From: Rubricoccus marinus
Lineage (GTDB): Bacteria > Bacteroidota > Rhodothermia > Rhodothermales > Rubricoccaceae
Reading direction: 5' to 3'
NCBI RefSeq assembly: GCF_002257665.1
Contig: NZ_MQWB01000001.1
Coordinates: 1,675,870-1,739,869, forward strand
Length of the DNA stretch: 64,000 nt
Shown: positions 26,051 to 34,476 of the stretch, piece by piece
How the letters are laid out: each line of letters opens with the position of its first letter
Numbering within the stretch: the stretch's first letter is position 1
Made by a program: the position numbers and the translations under genes
Notes under the pieces: model-generated
What the model was told of the DNA's origin: nothing
Seen by the model: only the letters and a program-made list of their open reading frames with translations
Databases searched by the model: none

Positions 26051-26635
26051 ATGAGTGAAACCCCAACGACCGCCGCCAACCCCACCGACTCCCGCCACGC
26101 GGAGGCGGTGGACGAGTTCGTGCGCCTCTGGGGCGAGATGGCCTCTCAGTGGGGAATCAACCGCACGATGGCCCTCATCCACGCGCTTCTCTTCGCCTCC
26201 AGCGATCCGCTGGACACCGACGAGATCATGGAGCGCCTCGGCATCAGCCGCGGCAACGCGAACATGAACCTCCGCGCGCTTCTGGATTGGGAGCTGGTGC
26301 GCAAGACGCACAAGTCCGGCAGCCGGAAGGACTACTACGAGGCCGAGCAGGACGTCTGGAAGTTCACCACCAAGATCATCGAGGAGCGCCAGAGGCGCGA
26401 AATCGCGCCGGTGCAGCGCGCCCTCGCCGACGTCGCCGCCGACCTCCGGGCCTCTGGCGAGGTCTCCGAAGGGGAGTCCTCGTTTGCTGATCGCATCGAC
26501 GGCCTCGTGGACGTGATGGAGGTGTTCGACGGGTTTACTCGCGCCCTGCTCCCCCTTCTCCGCGGCCGACGCGCCGACGAAGTCCAGAAGATCATCAAGT
26601 TCGCCATGCGCCTCCGTAGCTCGAAAGACTCGTGA
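26051..26635 (+). CDS. GbsR/MarR-family transcriptional regulator
   Basis: 194 residues. A winged-helix domain occupies about residues 35-95: TMALIHALLFASSDPLDTDE, then MERLGISRGNANMNLRALLD (recognition helix) and the wing GSRKDYYEAE. The C-terminal half is helical and probably dimerises. GbsR-type repressors control glycine-betaine uptake or synthesis genes, and sense osmolytes. No such genes are adjacent, so the target is unknown. Start ATG 26051 is fixed by the nearby promoter box. The next gene starts inside its stop (GTGA). Confidence 0.8.
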   Translation: MSETPTTAANPTDSRHAEAVDEFVRLWGEMASQWGINRTMALIHALLFASSDPLDTDEIMERLGISRGNANMNLRALLDWELVRKTHKSGSRKDYYEAEQDVWKFTTKIIEERQRREIAPVQRALADVAADLRASGEVSEGESSFADRIDGLVDVMEVFDGFTRALLPLLRGRRADEVQKIIKFAMRLRSSKDS

Positions 26636-27012
26636 CATCCTCAGAACTTGGACGAGAAGGCGAACGCATCGCCGCGGACTTCCTCACCGCTAGAGGCCAT
26701 CGCATCATGGACCAGAACTACCGGTTCGGTCGCGAGGAGATCGACATCGTGAGCTTTGAGCCGACGCCGGCCGACGACGGCGGCGAGATCGTGTTCGTCG
26801 AGGTCAAGGCCCGACGCGGGACCGGCTTCGGGCGTCCGGAGGATGCTGTGGGCGAGGCCAAGCAGAAGGCGATTCGCCGCGTGGCCGAGGCGTGGCTGCA
26901 CGAGCGCAAGCTGTTCCCCTCGCCCGTCCGCTTCGACGTGATCGCGGTGCTCTTCGACAAGGGTGAGCCTACCGTCGAGCACTTCGAGAACGCCTTCGGT
27001 TATTTCGGCTGA
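26632..27012 (+). CDS. YraN-family nuclease-fold protein (UPF0102)
   Basis: 126 residues from GTG 26632. Restriction-endonuclease-like fold with LGREGERIAADFL, YRFGREEIDIV and VFVEVKARRGTGFG (about residues 58-71), the usual D-(E/V)xK arrangement. The biochemical role is not established; the family is often beside DNA-processing genes. Overlaps the regulator upstream and the peptidase downstream (TGATG), so the three form one unit. Confidence 0.85.
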   Translation: MTSSELGREGERIAADFLTARGHRIMDQNYRFGREEIDIVSFEPTPADDGGEIVFVEVKARRGTGFGRPEDAVGEAKQKAIRRVAEAWLHERKLFPSPVRFDVIAVLFDKGEPTVEHFENAFGYFG

Positions 27013-28034
27013 TGGACTGGGGCGACGCGCACCTTCCGGTCTGCTCGGGTTCGACGCCTCTGGCGGGACCGTCTCTCCTCATCCACGGAGGCGCGTGGGC
27101 CATTCCCGATGACGAGATTCCGGCGCACCTCGACGGACTGAACCGCGCGCTCGCCAGAGGCCGTCAGTTGTTGGAGCGCGGCGAATCGGCATTGCGTGTG
27201 GTGGTGGGTGTCGTGACCGTCTTGGAATCGCACCCCGCGTTCGATGCGGGGGTGGGCGCCGTGCTGGACCGCGACGGACGGCCGCAGCTGGACGCTGGGG
27301 TAATGGACGGCAGTTCGCTCGCGTGGGGCGCCGTAGCGGGCGTTCGGACCGTCGCAAACCCGGTTCAGCTCGCTTCCCATCTGGTCCACTCCAGCGGCCA
27401 GGCGCGGTTCATGGTGGGCGAAGGCGCCGAGCGGTTCGCGGCTGAGGCCGGGATGCCGCACGTCGAGCCTGAGCGACTCATCGTGGCGCGGGAGCGCGAG
27501 CGATTCGAAGCGCTCCGCGCGAGCAATTCCTTCCACACCAGCGATGCGTTTTCGGGCGCTTCGGGCGGTCGTTCGGCCTCTGGCGCGAGTGGTGTGGATT
27601 CCGCACCGCGCGGAACGGTCGGCTGTGTTGCGCTCGACGCTAGAGGCCAGTTGGCCGCTGCAACGTCGACGGGCGGAGCGCCCTACACGCGCCCAGGCCG
27701 CGTGGGAGACAGCCCCATCGTAGGCTCGGGGTTCTGGGCCGACACCTCGGCTGCGCTGTCGGCCACAGGCTGGGGCGAGGCCATCTCGACGGTCCAACTG
27801 TGTGCCCGAACGGCCGACGCCATCGCAAGCGGCGCTGCACCGGCGGAGGCCTCTGGCGCGCGCCTCACTCAGATGCGGGAGCAGATCCGGTGGCCTGGCG
27901 CGTCGCCCGCTACAGGCGGACTGATCTCGCTAAGCGCCTCTGGCGTGGGCGGGTGGGCGTTTACGACCCCGCGCATGGCTCGCGGCGGCTGGACGCCCGA
28001 AGGCGGTGCGTGGGCATGTGTCGAGCGCGAGTAG
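27012..28034 (+). CDS. Isoaspartyl peptidase / L-asparaginase (Ntn hydrolase)
   Basis: 340 residues. Made as a precursor that cuts itself before a Thr nucleophile, here in PRGTVGCVALDARG (about residues 198-211). LLIHGGAWAIPDDE is the N-terminal family motif, followed by VTVLESHPAFDAGVGAVL. SATSTGG-like ATSTGGAPYTRPGRVGDSPI forms the substrate-binding turn. It removes isoaspartyl residues or hydrolyses asparagine. A low-complexity linker rich in S, G and A (about 178-196) just before the cleavage site contains a decamer-encoded ASGA. Confidence 0.88.
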   Translation: MDWGDAHLPVCSGSTPLAGPSLLIHGGAWAIPDDEIPAHLDGLNRALARGRQLLERGESALRVVVGVVTVLESHPAFDAGVGAVLDRDGRPQLDAGVMDGSSLAWGAVAGVRTVANPVQLASHLVHSSGQARFMVGEGAERFAAEAGMPHVEPERLIVARERERFEALRASNSFHTSDAFSGASGGRSASGASGVDSAPRGTVGCVALDARGQLAAATSTGGAPYTRPGRVGDSPIVGSGFWADTSAALSATGWGEAISTVQLCARTADAIASGAAPAEASGARLTQMREQIRWPGASPATGGLISLSASGVGGWAFTTPRMARGGWTPEGGAWACVERE

Positions 28035-28072
28035 CAGGTACCTGAGTCGACGCGACTCTGTCGGACCGTCGC

Positions 28073-29476
28073 TTACCAGCCCGTTCGGACCGTGGAGTCC
28101 GGTGATGCCTCCTGACGGGCCTGGGCGCGAGGCGTCGGGCGCGAGCGAACGCGGGAGCCGTTGGGTAGCGCGTCCCGGACGACCCACGCGGGACGCGTGT
28201 CGACCTCGCGCGGAACCGTAACCGGCGTCGGCGCCGGAGGAAGCTGGGGCTCGATGCGGGTTTCTGCCTCGGACGTTTCGAGCCCCCACGCGACGGCACG
28301 GCGGGTCGGCATCCGACGAAGATCGTCCGGGCGCGACGCCAAAGGCCCGCTGATTGCGCCCTCCTGGGTTTCGAGGTGCGTGCCGACGAAGTAGAACGCA
28401 AGGATGTCCTGGTAGCTCGCGCCCGCCCGGGAGTGGCCTCTGGCGCCGTACTGGCTCATCCCCACACCGTGCCCGAAGCCGCGTCCTGTAAACGTGTAGC
28501 GTCCACCCGAGAGCTGGATGTCCAGATGCGTGCTCTTGATCGTTCTCCAGCCCAGCGACGCGTTTACCGCGGCGCGGAACTGCGAGCCCGTAATGGTGCG
28601 GCCGGAGGGGCGAAGCTCCACCTGTACGGCCCGGCCGGATGGCGAGCGCTCCACGACGGTGATGCCGGTTGTGCCTCTGGCGTAGCGCGAGAGCGCGCCG
28701 TGGACGCGAGAGGCGTCGGCGGTGGCGGTCCAGCGGTGGTCGGGCGCGTCGGCGTCGTACGGGTCGGGGCGCCCGCGGAGATAGGGGACGGGGGCGGTGT
28801 TCCACACCGCCTCGTTGTTGGCGGTGTGTCCGCCAGAGGACGAACTGTAGACCGCTTCGACGACTTCGGTACCGTACTTGAGGATCTGGCCTGCCGTCTC
28901 CTCGGCCGCGCGGCGCGAGACGTCGGTGACGGATTGGGTCCCGCGGTACACCTGCGAGCGCTGGCTGTCTTCGACGTCGTACCCGGCGTGGTCTCCCTTG
29001 TGGCGGATGGCGTAAGTCCGAGCTAAAACGGCCTGGGCCTTGGCGCCCTCAATCTCAGAGAACGGGTACTCCACCGCGACGACGCTCGCGACGTACGGCT
29101 CCATCGGGGCCGCGTTGACGATGCGTAACGATTGGCCGGAGGCCGTGACCGTAAAGCCGCCCAGGTACGTCCGGTCGTTGCTGCCGGCTCGAACGCGCGT
29201 CTCGCCAGAGGACGCGAGTTCGACCGTTGAGCCCCGCTCGCGGATGTTTTCGGCTGCCACCTTCACGCCAGAGGCGTCGCGCTCCACGTGGACCACATCG
29301 CCGGGATAGGCCTGCGCGATCTCGCGCCCGTCTAGCCGTACAGAAAGGGGCGCGTCAACCGCCGTAAAGCGAGCCGAGGAGCCGTTGCGCCCTTCAAAGA
29401 GTCGAACGCGGACCTCTTGCGCCGTCGCCACCGAGGCGGTCGAGAAGAGCAGGAGGGCGAGGCAGAGACGCGTCAT
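28073..29476 (-). CDS. SpoIID/LytB-domain secreted protein
   Basis: 467 residues. Signal peptide MTRLCLALLLFSTASVATAQ; ATG 29476 preferred over 29509. The SpoIID domain (about residues 110-345) shows PMEPYVASVVAVEYPF, KAQAVLARTYAIRHK, VYRGTQSVT, and GRGFGHGVGMSQYGA. In spore formers SpoIID is a lytic glycan-cleaving enzyme; in non-sporing bacteria the family probably acts on septal peptidoglycan. The last 120 residues are Pro/Arg-rich and unstructured (TPVTVPREVDTRP). Confidence 0.85.
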   Translation of the reverse strand: MTRLCLALLLFSTASVATAQEVRVRLFEGRNGSSARFTAVDAPLSVRLDGREIAQAYPGDVVHVERDASGVKVAAENIRERGSTVELASSGETRVRAGSNDRTYLGGFTVTASGQSLRIVNAAPMEPYVASVVAVEYPFSEIEGAKAQAVLARTYAIRHKGDHAGYDVEDSQRSQVYRGTQSVTDVSRRAAEETAGQILKYGTEVVEAVYSSSSGGHTANNEAVWNTAPVPYLRGRPDPYDADAPDHRWTATADASRVHGALSRYARGTTGITVVERSPSGRAVQVELRPSGRTITGSQFRAAVNASLGWRTIKSTHLDIQLSGGRYTFTGRGFGHGVGMSQYGARGHSRAGASYQDILAFYFVGTHLETQEGAISGPLASRPDDLRRMPTRRAVAWGLETSEAETRIEPQLPPAPTPVTVPREVDTRPAWVVRDALPNGSRVRSRPTPRAQARQEASPDSTVRTGW

Positions 29477-29569
29477 CGGGGTAGAAGGGAGTCCGTACGG
29501 CATCGGCATCGCGCGCGAGGCCCACAGGTGGTGCCCGACATTGTCGCACCCATGTTACATCCCAAATCC

Positions 29570-30367
29570 CTATAGGGCGAGACGCTCTTTGAGTTCGCGC
29601 GACCGGGCCCGGCTGGCGATGACTTCCTGGCCGCCGTCCAGCACCAATTTGTAACGCCCGGAGAACCACGGAATCATCTCCCGGATCCGATCGATCTGCA
29701 CGATCGCGCTCCGGTGGATGCGCATAAAGTGGCGCCGATCCAGTCGGCTTTCGAGCGCGTCCAACGTGAACGGCACGATGTGGCGGTCGGTGACCGTCTC
29801 GCCAGAGGCCCGGACGTAGAGGTTCGTGATCCCGTCGTTGACCTCGGCCGCGAGAATGGACTCGGCCGAGACCACGATAAGGCGATCACGCGCGGGGACG
29901 GAAAGCTGGCGGATGGGCTCCGTTGGGGGCAGGGGCGCCGCACCTCTTGCGTCGCCATCGAGCGTGTCGAGAAGGGTCGCGAGCCGTTCGTCGGCGTCGT
30001 CCGTCGCGCGCTCGGCGCGGCCGATGGCGCCTTCGAGGCGTTCGGCGCCGATGGGCTTGAGGAGGTAGTCGATCGCGTTGGCCTCGAACGCTCGGATGGC
30101 GTACTCGTCGTAGGCGGTCGTGAACACGATGGCCGGGCGGGCCTCTGGCGTGAGGCGGTCGATCACGTCGAACCCGTCCAAGCCCGGCATCCGCACGTCG
30201 AGAAACGCGAGGTCGAACGCGCCGGTCTGAAGCGTCTCAAGGGCTGCCACGCCGTCCTCGGCCTCTTCGATGGGCCCGATGCGCCCGCTCTCCGCCAGAG
30301 GCTCCAGCATGCGACGGAGGCGGGATCGAGCGGGGGCTTCGTCGTCGGCGATGAGTACGCGGAGCAT
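29570..30367 (-). CDS. LytTR-family response regulator
   Basis: 265 residues. The receiver domain occupies 1-120, with the acidic pair DDE at 8-10, phosphoacceptor Asp in LAFLDVRMPG, Thr in FTTAYDEYA and Lys in YLLKP. A linker (about 125-160) leads to a LytTR DNA-binding domain: LYVRASGETVTDRHIVPF and HFMRIHRSAIVQIDRI. The partner kinase overlaps it directly upstream (TAATG). Such pairs control envelope or secretion genes; the target here is unknown. Confidence 0.92.
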   Translation of the reverse strand: MLRVLIADDEAPARSRLRRMLEPLAESGRIGPIEEAEDGVAALETLQTGAFDLAFLDVRMPGLDGFDVIDRLTPEARPAIVFTTAYDEYAIRAFEANAIDYLLKPIGAERLEGAIGRAERATDDADERLATLLDTLDGDARGAAPLPPTEPIRQLSVPARDRLIVVSAESILAAEVNDGITNLYVRASGETVTDRHIVPFTLDALESRLDRRHFMRIHRSAIVQIDRIREMIPWFSGRYKLVLDGGQEVIASRARSRELKERLAL

Positions 30368-32859
30368 TAGTCGAGAGGGGAAGAGGGGAGGTGCAGCGAG
30401 GCCGAGGTTCCATCCGGACCGCTCCGGATGACAAGGCGATCCGACGTGCCGTAGATCTGGAGCAGACGGTCGGCCACGTTGGTCAGACCCACACCGTAGA
30501 ACGGCTCGCGGTCTGCTTTCTCGGGTCCGAACAACGCGGGGATGCCGACGCCCGTATCTGCGACGGTGATCTCGGTCTGCCCCTGCCTCTGGCGAGCGTG
30601 CAAGCGTACCGTCCCGCCGCCGCGCTTGGACTCGATGCCGTGCTTGACCGCGTTCTCGACGAGGGTCTGCACCGCGAAGGCTGGGACAGGGGTGTCCAGC
30701 GTCGCATCGTCGATGTCGACCTGAACCTCCAGCCGGTCGCCGAACCGCGCCTGCTCGATGGAGAGGTACCGCTCAACGAGCCGCAGTTCGGTCGCCAGAG
30801 GCACAAAGCGTTTGCCCGAAGAGGTGAGCACGTCGCGGAACAAGCCGGCGAGCGTCTCGACGGTGGACTCGGCCTGGTCTGGGGATTCAGCGATCAGTGC
30901 GGCGATGGTGTTGAGCGCGTTGAAGAGAAAGTGCGGGTTGATCTGCGCGCGGAGGGCCGCCAACTCGGCTTCGGCCGTACGGCGGACGAGCGCGCGTTCG
31001 CGCTCCAACAGCGCCAACCGCTCGGATGCTAGCGCGAGCTGTGCTCCCAACGATTTGAGAGCTTCTACCTCTTCTATGTTGTACACGGAAAACCGTCTCT
31101 CCTTGCGCCCCAACGCGATAAGTCCTACGGGCTCACCCGCGCTTCCGACGATCGGCACCGCAAGTGCGACGCCGATCTGACGGAGGCGTCCCGCCAGAGG
31201 CTCCGGGAGTTGGGTTTCGTCCAACTCCTCGTTTCGCGCCCACACGCCTCTGGCGTCGCGGAAATCCGCCCACGCGCGGTCCAACTCCACAACAGTGAAG
31301 TGGGGCGGCTCAGGCCGGAACGCCGAACGCACCCACCTCTCGCCATCGGTCTCACGGAGAAAGACCACAGCCGACCGCGCGAGCAGCGCGGGGCCGACGG
31401 TTTCAGCCGTGGCCGTCGCCATCGATTCCACGTCGGGCAGCCGCCGCACGCGTTCGCCGAGCCGGTCCAGGAGAAGCCGTCCTCGCTGTCGTTCCGACCT
31501 CACCACGCGTCCGATCAGCCTGCGGACCGGTGGAGCCAGCCAGTCCGCCAGGAGCAGCAGGACGACGGTCCAGAGCCCGAGAGAGACCGGTCCGGCGCCG
31601 CGCACGTCGAGGCCGAGCGTGCGCACGAGGACCGAGCCGACCACGACCAGCACGAACACAGCAGAGAGCGCCACGCCGGTTGTGACGCTGCGCGTGAGGA
31701 GAGTCCGAAACCGGCCGTACTGAAGTGTGCCGGCCGAGACTAGCAGGACCGGAAGCAGCGAGAACAGCTGAAGCGCCACCACAAACCACCCGACCGCGAC
31801 TTCGTCTTGAAAGGCTGGCAGCGTGTTGTACACCAGCAGCGCGCCAACAAGAGCGAGCGTCATCACGAACGCGGTCGCAACGCGAATCCACATCGGCGCG
31901 GTTGTCACCTCGCCTGAGGCCACGCGCCACTGCCGCCACAGAGAAAACGCGGTCGACGTGGCGACGTACACGCACACGTAGAACAGGATGGGGCCGACAA
32001 ACGCGTCTGGAGGAAGAGGACCGATGTGGCCCGCGAGGGTGGCGGTAAGCACGCCGGCGCTCAAAACCGCCGGCGGCACCCAGACGAGCCAGCGGACGCC
32101 GCGGCTGGCCAAAGACGAAAACCGATCGTCGAGGAGCGTCCGGCGAAAGAGCAGAGCCGGGAAAGCGATCCAGCCGGCGAGCGCGAGGAGGGTGAGCGCG
32201 TCAAAAGCGCCAGAGGCCAGGCTTCCTGAGAGGGAGGGGGGGCCGAAAAGCGTCACCCAGAGGTGCCGCGCGAGGTTGCCGCCCACCCAAACGATGGCGG
32301 CGCTGATCAGCGTGGCCGCGCCTCTGGCGCGTTGCGCGCGCCTCGCCAGCGGCAGGACGCTGAGGAGGGCGAGAACGTGGAGAAGGGTGGCGAGGGCGAA
32401 GCCCCAGCCCGTGGCGCTCCAAAGCGCGGGGCTGAGCGCGTAGAGGAACGTGGGGTCTCTGGCGACGGGAATCTCCAAGAGGAGCGTCTCATTCTCACGA
32501 AGTGCCGTTATTGCAAGTACAACTCCTGTCGCTCGTTCGATCGATCTCTCAACGTCGACGGCCTGGAAATAGGTCTGGAAATCGAGTTCGATCAGCCGGT
32601 CGCCGTCGCGCAACCCCGCTGCGTAAGCCGATCCCGAGGGGAACACGTAAGCCGAGACGATCCCTTCCTCCGTATCCACCCACCGCACGCCTACCGAGCC
32701 ACGCGGCGGCGTTTCGTCCAGCTGGATGCCCAACGTTCGGGAGTACTCCCACCACGACGCTCCAAGCTGCGCCAGAGGCAGCAGGGCGAGAACGGACGCC
32801 ACGGCTACCAGGAGCCGGACGCGCCATCGCGGCCGAAGGGGTGGGTCTTTTCGCGTCAC
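30367..32859 (-). CDS. LytS-type sensor kinase: PDZ-like domain, multi-helix membrane region, GAF, kinase
   Basis: About 830 residues. First helix at LLVAVASVLALLPLAQLG. A periplasmic PDZ-like segment follows (FPSGSAYAAGLRDGDRLIEL). Then come about eight hydrophobic helices, a GAF-like domain (AVVFLRETDGERWVRSAF to VGLIALGRKERRF), and a His_kinase domain with AQINPHFLFNALNTIAALIA. HATPase has VENAVKHG and DTGVGIP. The GTG start at 32859 is preferred, because TACCTTGG (32863-32870) lies inside the longer frame. Overlaps its response regulator by one base. Confidence 0.87.
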   Translation of the reverse strand: MTRKDPPLRPRWRVRLLVAVASVLALLPLAQLGASWWEYSRTLGIQLDETPPRGSVGVRWVDTEEGIVSAYVFPSGSAYAAGLRDGDRLIELDFQTYFQAVDVERSIERATGVVLAITALRENETLLLEIPVARDPTFLYALSPALWSATGWGFALATLLHVLALLSVLPLARRAQRARGAATLISAAIVWVGGNLARHLWVTLFGPPSLSGSLASGAFDALTLLALAGWIAFPALLFRRTLLDDRFSSLASRGVRWLVWVPPAVLSAGVLTATLAGHIGPLPPDAFVGPILFYVCVYVATSTAFSLWRQWRVASGEVTTAPMWIRVATAFVMTLALVGALLVYNTLPAFQDEVAVGWFVVALQLFSLLPVLLVSAGTLQYGRFRTLLTRSVTTGVALSAVFVLVVVGSVLVRTLGLDVRGAGPVSLGLWTVVLLLLADWLAPPVRRLIGRVVRSERQRGRLLLDRLGERVRRLPDVESMATATAETVGPALLARSAVVFLRETDGERWVRSAFRPEPPHFTVVELDRAWADFRDARGVWARNEELDETQLPEPLAGRLRQIGVALAVPIVGSAGEPVGLIALGRKERRFSVYNIEEVEALKSLGAQLALASERLALLERERALVRRTAEAELAALRAQINPHFLFNALNTIAALIAESPDQAESTVETLAGLFRDVLTSSGKRFVPLATELRLVERYLSIEQARFGDRLEVQVDIDDATLDTPVPAFAVQTLVENAVKHGIESKRGGGTVRLHARQRQGQTEITVADTGVGIPALFGPEKADREPFYGVGLTNVADRLLQIYGTSDRLVIRSGPDGTSASLHLPSSPLD
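32505..32516 (+). repeat. Polar terminus motif CCGTTATTGCAA, copy 3
   Basis: Exact copy within the sensor kinase gene. The gene reads it as CTT GCA ATA ACG GCA, with the rare ATA codon. Confidence 0.8.
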
Positions 32860-32862
32860 CAC

Positions 32863-32870
32863 CCAAGGTA
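32863..32870 (-). promoter_or_regulatory. Promoter -7-like box TACCTTGG for the two-component operon
   Basis: Reads TACCTTGG on the - strand immediately before tandem GTG codons. It is identical to the box at 12154. Confidence 0.45.
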
Positions 32871-32918
32871 GAACCACTTGCGCCTGCCTCGTGCTCGCCG
32901 CTGGCGCCAGAGGCGCGG

Positions 32919-32926
32919 TAGGTTCG
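32919..32926 (+). promoter_or_regulatory. Promoter -7-like box TAGGTTCG for tatD
   Basis: TAnnTTCG box 4 bp before the tatD ATG (nearly leaderless). A decamer ends 4 bp upstream of the box. It diverges from the kinase promoter about 50 bp away. Confidence 0.5.
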
Positions 32927-32930
32927 GGCT

Positions 32931-33746
32931 ATGCTGATCGATACCCACGCTCACCTCTACCTGTCCCAGTTCGACGCCGACCGTGACGACGTGCTCGACC
33001 GCGCCGAGAAACTCGGCGTCGGCTTGGTCTTGATGCCAGCGGTTGATGCGGCATCCTCGCGTGAGGCGTTGGCACTCGCCAGAGGCGACCGCCGGTTGCG
33101 CGCGATGGCTGGCGTCCACCCGAGCTACGTGCACGAGATGGCCTCTGGCGATCTCGAGGCTATCCAAAGCCTCGCGCACGAAGACGAGATCATTGCCGTA
33201 GGCGAGACCGGACTGGACTACTACTGGTCGCGCGATCACGTCGATGCGCAGCACGCCAGCCTCCGGGAGCACGCGCTCATCGCGATGGAGACAGGCAAAC
33301 CCCTCGTGCTCCACAACCGCGACAAGCAAGGATCGGACGACTGCTCCAGAGACTTGCTCCACATCCTCCGACAGGCAAAGGGCGAAAATGAGGGGACGCT
33401 CCGCGGCGTGTTCCACTGCTTCTCCGGCCCGGCGTGGTTGGCGCCAGAGGTCCTCGACCTCGGCTTCCACATCGGTCTGGGCGGAACGCTCACGTTCAAA
33501 AACGGCGGCGTCCCGGAGTCCATCGCAGACGTGCCGCTCGACTGGATCGTGCTCGAAACCGATGCGCCCTACCTCGCGCCTTCGCCCAACCGGGGCAAGC
33601 GGAACGAGCCTGCATGGACGCGTTGGGTCGCTGAAAAGCTCGCGGACCTACGCGGTTTGCCTCTTGCGGAGATCGAGGCCATCACGACGCAGAACGCCAT
33701 CGAACTGTTCGGGCTCAGCGGCGCGCCTCTGGCGTCAGAGTCCTAG
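32931..33746 (+). CDS. tatD: TatD-family metal-dependent DNase
   Basis: 271 residues. A TIM-barrel hydrolase. MLIDTHAHLYL has the first metal-binding HxH; GETGLDYYW carries the Glu, and LVLHNRD, FHCFSG and LETDAPYLAP supply the remaining histidines and Asp in the expected order. The family shows 3'-5' exonuclease activity and acts in DNA repair or turnover. Its last bases overlap the stop of a convergent small gene. Confidence 0.93.
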   Translation: MLIDTHAHLYLSQFDADRDDVLDRAEKLGVGLVLMPAVDAASSREALALARGDRRLRAMAGVHPSYVHEMASGDLEAIQSLAHEDEIIAVGETGLDYYWSRDHVDAQHASLREHALIAMETGKPLVLHNRDKQGSDDCSRDLLHILRQAKGENEGTLRGVFHCFSGPAWLAPEVLDLGFHIGLGGTLTFKNGGVPESIADVPLDWIVLETDAPYLAPSPNRGKRNEPAWTRWVAEKLADLRGLPLAEIEAITTQNAIELFGLSGAPLASES

Positions 33747-33964
33747 TCGAAGTCCGAGCAGGACATGAAGTAGTGGCACCGCGAGCACCGCCGTTTGCAG
33801 CGTTCGTTGTGTAACGTGCCCCCACAGTTGGGACAGTGGTCCCACGGATTCGCTGTCCCCGCCGCCGGTGTGGGCTCGGGCGGTGCGCCAGAGGCCTCTG
33901 GCGTGGGATCGGGAAACTCCAGCGGGAGCGTGGCGAGGTCGGCGGGGCGGGAGCGTGGGTTCAT
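33743..33964 (-). CDS. Small zinc-ribbon protein
   Basis: 73 residues. A Pro/Ala-rich N-terminal tail is followed by HCPNCGGTLHN and CKRRCSRCHYFMSCSDFD, two CxxC pairs likely to bind one zinc. The tail includes a decamer dyad read as PEASGA. ATGA overlap with the upstream membrane-protein gene, and a 4-bp overlap with convergent tatD. Function unknown. Confidence 0.7.
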   Translation of the reverse strand: MNPRSRPADLATLPLEFPDPTPEASGAPPEPTPAAGTANPWDHCPNCGGTLHNERCKRRCSRCHYFMSCSDFD

Positions 33965-34431
33965 GCCCAGGAGATGGTCTGCCCCTCAATCTCGGCGATG
34001 CGCGCGGCGTCTGCCAGCGCGCGGTGGACGTGCTCGAAGTCCGGCCAGTCCTCCGGGCGCAACGTGGTCACGTCGTCCCCGATGCCGACGACGAGGCCTT
34101 CGCGCCGCGGGAGAACGGAATGCACCGGCATGAGGACAACGGGGCCGTCGCCAGAGGCCTCCCAGACCGAGGGCAGCGCGGCACGGCCGCCCTCGATGAT
34201 GGCTTCGGCGGGGCGCTTTTGAACCGTGTACAGCCCGGCCGACGCAGCCACCGCGTAGACGACCGGCACGATGATGAGCAGCGGGCGCAGCACGCTCACG
34301 CCCTGCAGAACAGCCGAGAGCGACGCCACCATCAGGATCAGGAATCCGATGGCGACCGGCCCAGATTGCGCTCGGGCCGCGACGAGCGCGCGTGACGCGT
34401 CGCCGGGATGATGGATGCTCCGATACGTCAC
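33961..34431 (-). CDS. Small inner-membrane protein of unknown function
   Basis: 156 residues. Two adjacent transmembrane helices, IGFLILMVASLSAVL and LLIIVPVVYAVAASAGLY, within residues 27-69, then a soluble C-terminal domain of 85 residues (VVLMPVHSVLPRREGLV). It probably has both ends in the cytosol. Translationally coupled to the zinc-ribbon gene, so the two may act together. No family recognised. Confidence 0.65.
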   Translation of the reverse strand: MTYRSIHHPGDASRALVAARAQSGPVAIGFLILMVASLSAVLQGVSVLRPLLIIVPVVYAVAASAGLYTVQKRPAEAIIEGGRAALPSVWEASGDGPVVLMPVHSVLPRREGLVVGIGDDVTTLRPEDWPDFEHVHRALADAARIAEIEGQTISWA

Positions 34432-34476
34432 GTAGGGTGCGCCTCTGGCGAGTCGTCCCCGCCAGAGGCGGAGAGG

